DNA of 64,000 bases, taken from NCBI RefSeq assembly GCF_026262505.1, contig NC_067203.1, positions 9,858,001-9,922,000 on the forward strand, given 5' to 3'. The stretch comes from Trichomonas vaginalis G3. Its lineage: Eukaryota > Parabasalia > Trichomonadida > Trichomonadidae. The translations under genes and the position numbers were made by a program. The notes under the pieces are model-generated. The model searched no databases and was not told the DNA's origin. It saw only the letters and a program-made list of their open reading frames with translations. Shown in pieces: positions 31,976-41,006 of this stretch (positions are counted from its first letter, which is position 1; the number at the start of each line of letters is the position of its first letter).

Positions 31976-33220
31976 TTAAACTATGAGACATCCTCTATTT
32001 ATATTACTACCGCAGCCACCATAGCGATGATAATAGCAATGATTCAATAAAACTTCAACATCTTTTGAATTGTATATTTTGGCGAGAGTTAATGAATCAA
32101 ATCCGTTATCGAAGACTCTTTCTATATCACAGTTTGCTTTAATCAGTACTTTAGCAGTTTTGTATGAATTTTTCATTGCAGCGATTGCAATTGGTGTATA
32201 TCCATGGATTGCTGGTCTGTTTACATCAAATCCTGAACTAATCAAAACTTTTGCTACATCTGGAGAATTGAAATACGCGCATAAAGTTAATGCATTGGCT
32301 CCATCAGACGCTGTATCATATAAATCTATATTACTACAAGATAAAAGCACACGTGCTACTTTATATGTATTATTCATTGCCGAAAACATTAGTGCATTTA
32401 TTTGATCATCACATTTCGCATTTACGTTTACTCCTCTATTAATTAATTGCTTAGCCAATTCAAAATTTCCATGAATTGCGCAATGCATCAGTAAAGTTTC
32501 ATTTTTGGAGTTTTTGATATCCAAATTGATGTCTTGTATTAAAAAATAATCAGTAAGAATTGGAATATTAACTTTGGCTATTAAAAATATTGCTTCATTA
32601 GAATTTCTTGCTGACAATTTTTTGAAAAACATCTCAAAATTGAGGGAACTGATACAGCTTTCCCATGAATAGCTTAGTGAAGGATACTTTTCACAGAAAA
32701 AGGAAACAATATCGTTATGGTGAGTTGAAACAGCACTTTCAATGCATTTGTTATCTGGATCTATGTCCAAATAATTAATGCAAATGGAAATTATAGAAAT
32801 GTTTCCTCCAATAAAGGCCTCCCTAAGAATTTCTTCAGAAAGGTTGGCAATTTCAATATCTTTTAGGTCGCAATACTTGAGTATTTCTTTAAAACATTCT
32901 AATGAACCAACTTTTGCTGCAAAATGTAATAGTTTCATACAATTATTTGTATTTAATCCATCTAGTAATGAATCAACATCATCATTTAACACATATCGAA
33001 GATTTATATCTTCTGGAAAAATTTGAAAAAGTTTTCCCATAGAATACTGTTGAAAATATGGATAATTCCATTTTATATTGTATTTTCGAATAATGATTGC
33101 ACCAAGGATGCTTCCATTTGAAAACACAGCGAGATTAATTTGAAATTTGATAGTTCGGTGTATGGAAGCAAAAATAGTCGAGAATCCTAATAATCTGCTT
33201 AATATCAACAAGCATGTCAT
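31976..33220 (-). CDS. DUF3447-like ankyrin repeat protein
   Basis: Up to 414 residues from the ATG at 33218-33220. The first ~60 residues are atypical, so Met60 (MGKLFQIFPEDINL) is an alternative start. Residues ~90-230 are the helical region found in DUF3447 ankyrin proteins (LLHFAAKVGSLECFKEIL, EAFIGGNISIISICINYL). Ankyrin repeats from ~240 on include ETLLMHCAIHGNFELAKQLI, NALMFSAMNNTYKVARVLL, NALTLCAYFNSPDVAKVLI and TPIAIAAMKNSYKTAKVLI. The repeats are divergent from each other, unlike those of the gene at 41007. A shared repeat lies about 100 bases upstream. Confidence 0.8.
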   Translation of the reverse strand: MTCLLILSRLLGFSTIFASIHRTIKFQINLAVFSNGSILGAIIIRKYNIKWNYPYFQQYSMGKLFQIFPEDINLRYVLNDDVDSLLDGLNTNNCMKLLHFAAKVGSLECFKEILKYCDLKDIEIANLSEEILREAFIGGNISIISICINYLDIDPDNKCIESAVSTHHNDIVSFFCEKYPSLSYSWESCISSLNFEMFFKKLSARNSNEAIFLIAKVNIPILTDYFLIQDINLDIKNSKNETLLMHCAIHGNFELAKQLINRGVNVNAKCDDQINALMFSAMNNTYKVARVLLSCSNIDLYDTASDGANALTLCAYFNSPDVAKVLISSGFDVNRPAIHGYTPIAIAAMKNSYKTAKVLIKANCDIERVFDNGFDSLTLAKIYNSKDVEVLLNHCYYHRYGGCGSNINRGCLIV

Positions 33221-33315
33221 GAAGCTTTTTGTCAGAATGAATTAAATAAAGTGTAATAATCTGTAGGGTGAATGTATAAACATGCAACAATTCTTTAGGT
33301 AAGAAATCAAATTTG

Positions 33316-33425
33316 ATATAATATAATTTCGGGACTCAGTTGGCTAGGCTTGCCCTTTGGGCAAGCCTAGCCAACTTCGGCAAAATAAATATATTATGAT
33401 TATAGGAAATGAGTTTATACAAATA
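33316..33425 (+). repeat. Interspersed repeat, copy 1 (also at 40548-40655)
   Basis: Alignable over ~100 bases with 40548-40655. Shared blocks are ATAATATAATTTC, a TTGCCCTT-GGGC hairpin, CTTCGGCAAAATAAA and GATTATAGGAAA. This copy lies 5' of the minus-strand ankyrin gene. Confidence 0.65.
33340..33376. repeat. GC-rich perfect hairpin, 17-bp stem
   Basis: GTTGGCTAGGCTTGCCC pairs exactly with GGGCAAGCCTAGCCAAC across a TTT loop. Confidence 0.85.
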
Positions 33426-34074
33426 AATTTAATTGTGAGTGATTAATATTATATTTTAAAGATTATTATGTAAAGTATAAGATAGACTTTTAGCTAAATC
33501 GAAGTAATTTAGAGAACAATTTGAGATTTTAGAAATTTTTCAAATGAAATATTGAAAGCAAAGAATTTATTAAGAATTTGTTGTGAAATGAATACACTTG
33601 GGTAAGATATTAGATTGGCGTGATAATTGACAAAATTGGAGCTGAAATTTGGTTCACAAATGAAGAATAGGTCTAAGCTATATCAAAAAATTGTAATATA
33701 TTTGAAAATCTAATAGTTTTATTTAGTAATTTGATATCGATGCGATCATAGATATTGATTTGAGTATTAAATTCGAAATTTTGTAATTTATAATGATATT
33801 TAGGAGCTGTAAAGCTAAAGACTAATTAAGTATATGATAACAAAGAACTTGCTAGAGATTAAAATCTAAAATTTTAGAATTTTTAAAATTAAATTGAAAC
33901 TACATGAACATATTAAGAATCTTTTAAAGTACACTGGCACTCCAATAAGTCATTAGTTCAATGTGATGCATTAGAAGTTTGATTGAAAAGTCTGGTTAAG
34001 AAATGATGAAAATGTGAAATGAAAATGTAGCATTTCTCTCAATTTTTCAGACACTTTTTGCCTATCGTTTTCGA

Positions 34075-34093
34075 AGTGGCGCTTCGCGCCGCT
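34075..34093. repeat. GC-rich hairpin, 8-bp stem
   Basis: AGTGGCGC TTC GCGCCGCT, one G-T pair. Same build as the neighbouring hairpins. Confidence 0.75.
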
Positions 34094-34245
34094 AATAAAA
34101 TTTTGAGAACAACTTTAGTTGTTTGTTCGGCAAAATTATTTTAACGAATTACGATTCATAATTTGTTGTAACATAATAATCTCTAATTGATTTTTGACTT
34201 TTGATAATAAATTATTAATAAATATTTTGAAAAGTCATTTTCTTC

Positions 34246-34280
34246 GCTATTTGATTGGCGCTTTGCGCCAATCAAATAGC
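34246..34280. repeat. GC-rich-core perfect hairpin, 16-bp stem
   Basis: GCTATTTGATTGGCGC pairs exactly with GCGCCAATCAAATAGC across a TTT loop. Confidence 0.85.
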
Positions 34281-34429
34281 TCAGATTAAGAATATGATAT
34301 TATTTCAAATATGATGAAAATTTTTGAGTGAAAACTATCAAAAATAAGTCTTAAAAAAATACATTTTTAGAAATGATTTTTGATTCTTAATCATTTTATG
34401 TTTCAGCAACAGACAATCACTATATATAT

Positions 34430-34458
34430 CATCTATCGGCGCTACGCGCCGATAGATG
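34430..34458. repeat. GC-rich-core perfect hairpin, 13-bp stem
   Basis: CATCTATCGGCGC pairs exactly with GCGCCGATAGATG across a TAC loop. Confidence 0.85.
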
Positions 34459-35718
34459 GAGGATAATATTATTTTTTAGAAAGCCTTGAAGTTTTCTGGA
34501 GCATTCGCGGAATTTTGACTCATCTGCATTAATTAGTATGTTTAACGTATTAGTGATTGACTTAATTTCGTCTGAACCGCTTATTTTGCTTAGCATCAAA
34601 ATCAGATGGTAAATTTTTTTTTGCATGGAAAAAAAATATTAAATCAGCAATTGTATCTTTGCTTCATTAATTTTTTTACTTATTCAGCTGCTTTTCATGG
34701 ACATGTTGTCCGGATATAAGATTATTTTTTCTTTGATTCTGAAATTACTAGGAGAATTATAAATTTACTGTTTAATCAATTTGAAATTAGTATTATTTTC
34801 ACAGATTTTTGTCTGTTCATCAATTTTTTGTCTAAATTTATTTGAATTTAGGATTAAATACCATTACAAAACTTGCTGAGCAATTAAAAGATGGGTGCAA
34901 TGCGTGATTTATCAGATAAATTACTGTTATTGTAATAAAATGCAAAATTTGGAGAATTGATCAAAAATGAACAAGAAAAGACATTATCCATTTTAAAAGC
35001 AGCAAAATCAATAAAGATTTATACAATAAGTTTGCAATTGGATTTAAAATATACAATTTTCTTCTGCATTTAATTGAATTTTCGTAAATAACAAAATATT
35101 TCACCATACTTGGAATATATTGTGCAATTCACGATCTCTACATCACTATATAATCTATTTTTATATCATAAGTGCAGCCGATTCTTAATTTTGAATGAAC
35201 TCTCAATCTATAGTGAGCATTAGGTGAGCACAGCTAGTCATCTGATTAATTTGATAAGAAACTCCCTATAGCACAATGCCTATATACTGCACAGAGTATA
35301 TAATGAACCTATTTCCATTGACCAAAAATGAATTTTCCTACAACAAAAAAGGATAATAAAATTCTCAATTTGCCAATAATATTGTTTTATATCTTCAACA
35401 TCACGCAGGTGCCATCTATGAGATCCTTTCCTTCCAGCTTGAACTCAGTGGCGAACTAAACTCATTAAATTCTTAAACAAAAATATTTATAAGACTTGGG
35501 ATGTATTTTTTTCCAAATAATTATTCCGAAAAGTTTCTGACATGTTTTTATGAACTTTACAATATACCGTTGAAAATATATTTTTTGTTTGGCTTTTCCA
35601 CTCTTAAACAGAATTGTTGTACTATGCCTACTCATTAGTAATATACTCACAATTATTTTTTGAATTGTGGGAATTTTTGGTCACCACTTTTTGCCATCAA
35701 ATGAATGATCAATGAAAA

Positions 35719-36120
35719 ATGATAACTGGGCAAAATTCTTCAGACGCACATATAGAAGGAACGTTTGGAAATTTTGTGCCCTATCCAAATCAATTAATCG
35801 AAACTCCAACTCTAGATTTCAAGCATATACCTCCATTATTGAAGCCAACGGGAGTTCATCAAGTCTCAGATAATAATACTAAAAGTTCCGATGAGTCAAA
35901 TTTTTCAAAAATGCATGACAACAACTCCAATCATGATATCAATTCCTATCAACAGTCATTTATGAACAAACCATATGAGCAAGAAAGAGAACTTCGAGAA
36001 CATCTAGAAATGATCACTTCTAAACTGGAAAACATGTCTGATCGAATCTCGACTATTAATAAAAGTATTTTGTTTGTTACCAAAAGGCTTGACGACTTAG
36101 AATCAAAGATCGGTCAATAG
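35719..36120 (+). CDS. Small protein with C-terminal coiled coil, function unknown
   Basis: 133 residues from a clear ATG. The first ~75 are polar and Pro/Asn/Ser-rich (GNFVPYPNQLIETPTLDF). Residues ~80-133 form a heptad coiled coil (ERELREHLEMITSKLENMSD, RISTINKSILFVTKRLDDL). The build resembles small BLOC/BORC-type or septum-type adaptor subunits, but no signature supports that. An isolated gene in a repeat-rich area. Confidence 0.6.
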   Translation: MITGQNSSDAHIEGTFGNFVPYPNQLIETPTLDFKHIPPLLKPTGVHQVSDNNTKSSDESNFSKMHDNNSNHDINSYQQSFMNKPYEQERELREHLEMITSKLENMSDRISTINKSILFVTKRLDDLESKIGQ

Positions 36121-36864
36121 ATATTGCGTAAAAATTGTTTATATTTTATATCAAATTTTTTATTTGTTGATATTTGGCGTTAATATACTCCAGATACGAT
36201 ATTAATTTCAAACAATTAGTACAATCATCCAATACTCAAGCATAGAAATAAACCAAAAAATTATTTTTCTATATCCATTAAGGGAATACAAAAATCTAAT
36301 ACATACTTTAACACATTTCCTTTAAAAATTCAGAGTACTAGTATACGCCCTATTTTTATTATAGCAGAGCGAAATGATTAATCTTAATGCAAATAGACAC
36401 ATCTCTATCAATTGAGATCTCGATCATCATTTTCATAAATGCTAATAATTGAGAGAATTTCCTCATTCTGAGGAATATCCAGAAAATCAATTTTTATTTG
36501 AAATTTAAAAGATATATATGTTCCTAATTACTTGATACATACTATAAGTGTCAATTATATAGTGCAGGGGCAATAATCTGAATTTTTGTAATCATTTCGA
36601 CTAAATTTTTAGTCATAATTTCATTTTTCCAAAATAGAACTCCATTCTAATTATTATCACATCGTTGTATACTATATTTGCTAGGATATATAGATAAAAC
36701 ACAAGCTTTGAAATATAATAATTTTTTATAAGGTAAACATTGTACTATCTTGTCCATCATGAAAAATTATATTTTGATGACAGAATAAGAGCTTTATTGC
36801 CTAGAAAAATATTAAATTAAAAAATTAATCTCTATTTTATATAATAAAAATAATAAAAATAAAA
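36121..36864. other. Gap between convergent genes
   Basis: AT-rich, no gene. A weak palindrome around 36455 (TTCCTCATTCTGAGGAA) is the only structure seen. Confidence 0.4.
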
Positions 36865-38718
36865 TTACTTGAGTTGCCAAGTTGCTAAATCAAGCTTTGT
36901 CAGCAATTTCTTTTCATCAGCATCACGGGCATATCCGATCATGAACTCCATTGCTCTTGTAATGACTTTTCGGAGTTCAGGACGTTTAGTTCCGAGTGAA
37001 TAAAGGAATGAAATAATGAAATTGAGTTTAGATCTTCTTCCTGTTCCAATTGCTTGTGCGATTGACTCAGCGACATTCAAAGGAACAAAATAAGTATCAT
37101 CAGATTCTTTCTTTGTCAATAAATCGACTAATTTCATGAAGAAGTCCTTCTCAAAGTTGTTGCAAGAAGCAATAAGCATAACAATGTAATTTTGTCTCTC
37201 TTTTTCTTTCTCTGAGACTACTAATTGTCTTATTTGCTCTTCGTTCATCTCCTCTTCTTCCTCTTCAACTGTTTCTTCTTGTGCTGTTTCAACAGTAAAT
37301 TTAATTTTGTTTTCTTTGTTTTCTTCGACATTTTTAGTTTCTTCTTGCTGTTTCTCTTCTTTTGGTGGTTGTTCTTCTTCTTTTTGTTCGACTTGGATTG
37401 GAACTTTTCTGACCAATTTCTTCTCAATTAAATTGAACAAGTCTGTTTGGTAATTTTCTGGCTTGTTCTCAATTTCGATCAATTTGGAAAGAACTTTCTT
37501 TGACGGATGTTCCTCGTTAATATAATAATTTATGAGTTGGGTGAATGCAATAGGCTGCATTTCTCGAGATATCTTGATGTTGCAAAGCGAAAGAGGGTCA
37601 ACATCATCAAGACAATTTGATGTTGGTTCTCCACCAACGATTGCAAGCAAAGTACCTGATCCAGGATAATCCTTAAGGAATGAGCGAACGTTATCTATTT
37701 GTTCTGGATCAATTGCCAAAAATTCTGCGACAATTGTGTTTCTTTGAGCGCTAACTTTCTCAAATGGCCATCCACATGCGATAACGAAGTCAACAAATGG
37801 TTTGATTTGGTCAATATGGTTCAAAAGATTGAGTTCTGTTAAGAAACGACATATTTCGATTAATGCACCGTGTCCTTCATCGTATTGAATCTTTGGTAAG
37901 ATATTAATAAGCTCTGTAATTAAGTCTTCGATGGTGGCAAGTATGTCTTGAGTCAAAATACAGCTACTTGAGAATCTTTTTGAAAATGTAGCGTTATCAC
38001 GTGTAAAAAGCATTGGGAAGTTGAGTGGTTGTGGGTAATCTGAGGGTAAATATTTCTTTTTAGAACCGAAAATGTGAATAATCTTTGTCATTGGCTTAAT
38101 CATTTGAATAAAAACTTTTGGATTAGGTGATGACTTAATTAACTGCGGGAATATTTGGAATAAAGGATATATAGGTTGTAAATTATGCAGTGTTGAGACT
38201 TTTTCTAGAAGCAAGGCAGATAAATTTTTGCTAATTTCGCTATTTGCAACAGAAAAAACTGCAATGTATCTGCAAATGATTGGAACTGATGGAAGCATGA
38301 TATCGTTGAAACGGTTGAAGATAGTTTGCAGAAGATTTTGGGTTGATTTTCGAACTTCTTCAGAAGAAGAATTAAATTTCCTCATAATTGCAGAAATGAT
38401 TGTTCCTGAGTTCTGTACGAACAACCCTGGCGATTTTGTAATGATATTTTGGATTCCGGAAAATCCTTGAATGATTTTCTTTTCTGTATCATGATTTGCC
38501 ATGTTAAGAAGGTTATTTAGCTGCTCAATTGTTGGACCTTCGCTGACAACTTCTGTATTTTCGAATCTTGCATCTCTTAATAATTTAATCTTAGCTGTTC
38601 TAAAATCAATTTTAGTGTGGCTAAGATGCTGATGCTTTCCCCTGCCGAGAGTGCTCTTTCTCCTCTTAAAATCTCCTTCCTTCCTCTTGGAGCTCTTGTT
38701 GAGGTTAACTTTCGGCAT
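36865..38718 (-). CDS. IPI1: Ipi1/TEX10-like pre-60S ribosome assembly protein
   Basis: 617 residues. The N-terminus is strongly basic (KRKEGDFKRRKSTLGRGKHQ) and then has the Ipi1/TEX10 block (TKIDFRTAKIKLLRD, followed by TIEQLNNLLNMANHDTEKKI). Armadillo/HEAT-like helices follow through ~430, for example SGTIISAIMRKFNSSSEEVR. A long Glu/Lys-rich acidic region lies at ~440-500, and a helical C-terminus ends the chain. In other eukaryotes Ipi1 works with Rix1 and Ipi3 in late nucleolar/nuclear maturation of the large ribosomal subunit. The assignment rests on the N-terminal pattern and repeat build. A TCACTG initiator-like box lies ~30 bases before the ATG. Confidence 0.75.
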   Translation of the reverse strand: MPKVNLNKSSKRKEGDFKRRKSTLGRGKHQHLSHTKIDFRTAKIKLLRDARFENTEVVSEGPTIEQLNNLLNMANHDTEKKIIQGFSGIQNIITKSPGLFVQNSGTIISAIMRKFNSSSEEVRKSTQNLLQTIFNRFNDIMLPSVPIICRYIAVFSVANSEISKNLSALLLEKVSTLHNLQPIYPLFQIFPQLIKSSPNPKVFIQMIKPMTKIIHIFGSKKKYLPSDYPQPLNFPMLFTRDNATFSKRFSSSCILTQDILATIEDLITELINILPKIQYDEGHGALIEICRFLTELNLLNHIDQIKPFVDFVIACGWPFEKVSAQRNTIVAEFLAIDPEQIDNVRSFLKDYPGSGTLLAIVGGEPTSNCLDDVDPLSLCNIKISREMQPIAFTQLINYYINEEHPSKKVLSKLIEIENKPENYQTDLFNLIEKKLVRKVPIQVEQKEEEQPPKEEKQQEETKNVEENKENKIKFTVETAQEETVEEEEEEMNEEQIRQLVVSEKEKERQNYIVMLIASCNNFEKDFFMKLVDLLTKKESDDTYFVPLNVAESIAQAIGTGRRSKLNFIISFLYSLGTKRPELRKVITRAMEFMIGYARDADEKKLLTKLDLATWQLK

Positions 38719-38830
38719 TTAGAGGAGACATTTCATAATTTTTCTCAGTGACTAGTGGGTTTTAAGCAAATTTAATTTTGAAAATATATTATAAATTATA
38801 TTTTCTTACAAATACTAAATGAAAAATACC

Positions 38831-40413
38831 AAAGGTACATTCACTATTTTTGACAAAATTTTAAATTTTCATGGGGTTGTAAATCTTATAATAACTAGAT
38901 GAATAAGGAATGAATCCCAGTATAATGTGCATCATTATATTAAACACTATATATAAGGCTAATGATTCTATTAACACTTATGAAGATCTATAGTATTTTA
39001 GCAGATAAATTTGATAATTTCCAAAACTCTTATATTTCAAAATTAAAGTGTGCGAATGCATTTAAATGAGAGCAAAAATAGATTGATGCTGTTAAAACTA
39101 GGTGTTAATTTGCAATTATTTCGCATCACAAGAACTACCCAGTAAATTCGGCTATCTTTCTTTGCAATTATTCTCCATTATACATATAATATAATGGTTA
39201 GGGTTTGAAGAAAAGTTACTAGAGAATTATTGACTTTTGAAATAATGCAGAATTTTACTTGAAGAAATCATTAATTTATGAGTTCCAAATTGCTAAGCAT
39301 GACGAAGGATCATTAAATTTGCTACAATTAAATACACTTATTGCAGAATTAAGATTTTTGAAATTAAAAGTTTGAAATATTGCCTTTTTGAATAAAAATT
39401 TAAATTTTATTATATAATCATGATAATATCTTATAGAAATTAAAAGAAAATATTTTAAACCATTCAAATATTTTGAATGTCTTATCAATTTAAAATATTA
39501 AAAGATAGCTTGATTTTATCATCATTAGTTGTTATCAAAGTTTTCTTCTTTTGATGAACAACAGTAAATGATTTGTTAATTACTTGTCTTCCTTTTTCGC
39601 AGCAAAATCGAAAGTTATGATGATAATCTTGCTGTCAATTTTGAAACTCTCTGATTTACAAGTAAGCATTCCTTTGGAAAAGCAGTCCTATTCTGTTTTC
39701 AAGATATTTTAAAGCCTCCATTTCATACAATGCGCAGATCTATTCGAAATTGCAAGAACTCTCAAGAAAAATGCAGCAGCAAAGAAGATTCCATAGTTTC
39801 TAGCATCAAAAATTTACAACCTTAATACAACAGTTAAAGAGAAGCTCGAAAAGAAAATATTTAACCATAAAGCTGGAAACCATTCGATATCTACTATTGG
39901 ATCTAATAAAAAGTTAATTATAACATATTTAACATGCTATTTGTTGACTTTGTTCCATTATATTACCATATATATCTTTTTGAAATCTAAAATATTTTTA
40001 CGATTTTAACCATGTGTTGTTGAAACCATATATCAATCTTAGCTAAAGTATAGTTTATGAGTCTGTCACCATCTAACGTATGAATTTTCAAAAATGTCAA
40101 ATATGTTCATTTTTTCTGTAGATTCAGCCATAATTTCACGTTGTTATACTATTCAACTATTATTTAATATTTTTATCGATTTAAATATATGATGAGATGC
40201 TTAGTTCTCCTGGAAATCGATTTTTAATAGCAATTTTAACTTTCCAAAAAAATTCAAAAATAAAAATCCCTCTCAATTTTCTAAGTTTTATAACTCGCCA
40301 AATCTCTAGCCAAATTTTTTTGGCCCGTATAAATATTGTTAGGCACTATATAGGGATGCTATTTATCCTATTTTCATCCCATTTTACTGTTATCGCCTAG
40401 TGAATGTACCTTT
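38831..40413. mobile_element. Non-autonomous DNA element with 8-bp target duplication
   Basis: TIRs AAAGGTACATTCACTA (38831-38846) and its exact inverse at 40398-40413 are flanked by an 8-bp direct repeat AAAATACC (38823-38830 and 40414-40421). An 8-bp duplication is typical of hAT and also occurs in some Mutator-type elements. The 1,583 bp interior has no credible transposase, only short frames such as 40197-40400. The exact TSD suggests fairly recent insertion. Confidence 0.75.
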
Positions 40414-40421
40414 AAAATACC

Positions 40422-41006
40422 TACCATAAAAAAAAAAAACAAGCATATCATGTTTCTAATTGTCCGAATGAGTTAATAAGGTTTTATGATCTATTGTGTG
40501 AAGATACAAACTTACTACAATTCTGTAGTCCACAAAATCAACTTGGTTATAATATAATTTCTAACCTCAGGTGGCTACGTTTGCCCTTCGGGCATGCATG
40601 CTACCTTCGGCAAAATAAACATATATCGATTATAGGAAAAGCGTTTATTCATATATTTCATTTTAGATCTTTTGCCCGAACCTCTCAAATTTGGCAATGT
40701 TTCGCCCAAAAGCCCTCATAATTTGTGAGAATTGAGAGCTCTATCGATCTTTCACCCAAGTTTTGTCCAAAATATTAATGACCACACTTTTTTTACTGTA
40801 AATTCATAATGTAAAAAGTGTGGGCACAACGTAGCACTTCATAGCTACGGTATCTGATATTGCCTTAATTATTTTTGGAAAAATCCTGGATTTTTCAAAT
40901 TGTAAAAAAAAAAATTGAATTGTGGAAAAAAAATTTGAACTGTGGAAAAAAATCGAATTGTAAATAAAATGAGTGTAGTAGCAATTGCTAGATTTTTTTT
41001 TTCATT
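40422..41006. other. Upstream region of the long ankyrin gene
   Basis: Contains repeat copy 2 (40548-40655) and a 13-to-15-bp hairpin (CCACACTTTTTTTAC against GTAAAAAGTGTGG, about 40781-40824). A run of degenerate ATTGTGGAAAAAAA units (40905-40965) follows. A TCATTA box overlaps the start at 41002-41007. Confidence 0.55.
40548..40655 (+). repeat. Interspersed repeat, copy 2
   Basis: Homologous to 33316-33425. The stem is partly decayed here (TTTGCCCTTCGGGCATGC). It lies ~350 bases upstream of the 41007 ankyrin gene. Confidence 0.65.

Larger units (their letters stand above)
33221..35718. other. Long gene-free stretch with GC-rich hairpins
   Basis: About 2.5 kb of AT-rich DNA with no supported gene; the frame at 34429-34626 is not convincing. 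It contains four hairpins (33340-33376, 34075-34093, 34246-34280, 34430-34458) and a ~100-base repeat shared with 40.55-40.65 kb. A CTCTCAATTTTT box lies at 34036, in a stretch that resembles 43.98-44.07 kb. Confidence 0.6.

Noticed and set aside
33340-34458. Hairpins as rho-independent terminators
   Set aside because: They are not followed by T-tracts at gene ends, and the genome is eukaryotic.
34429-34626. Minus-strand frame of 65 codons
   Set aside because: Its C-terminal codons run through a GC-rich hairpin; isolated and without any recognisable feature.
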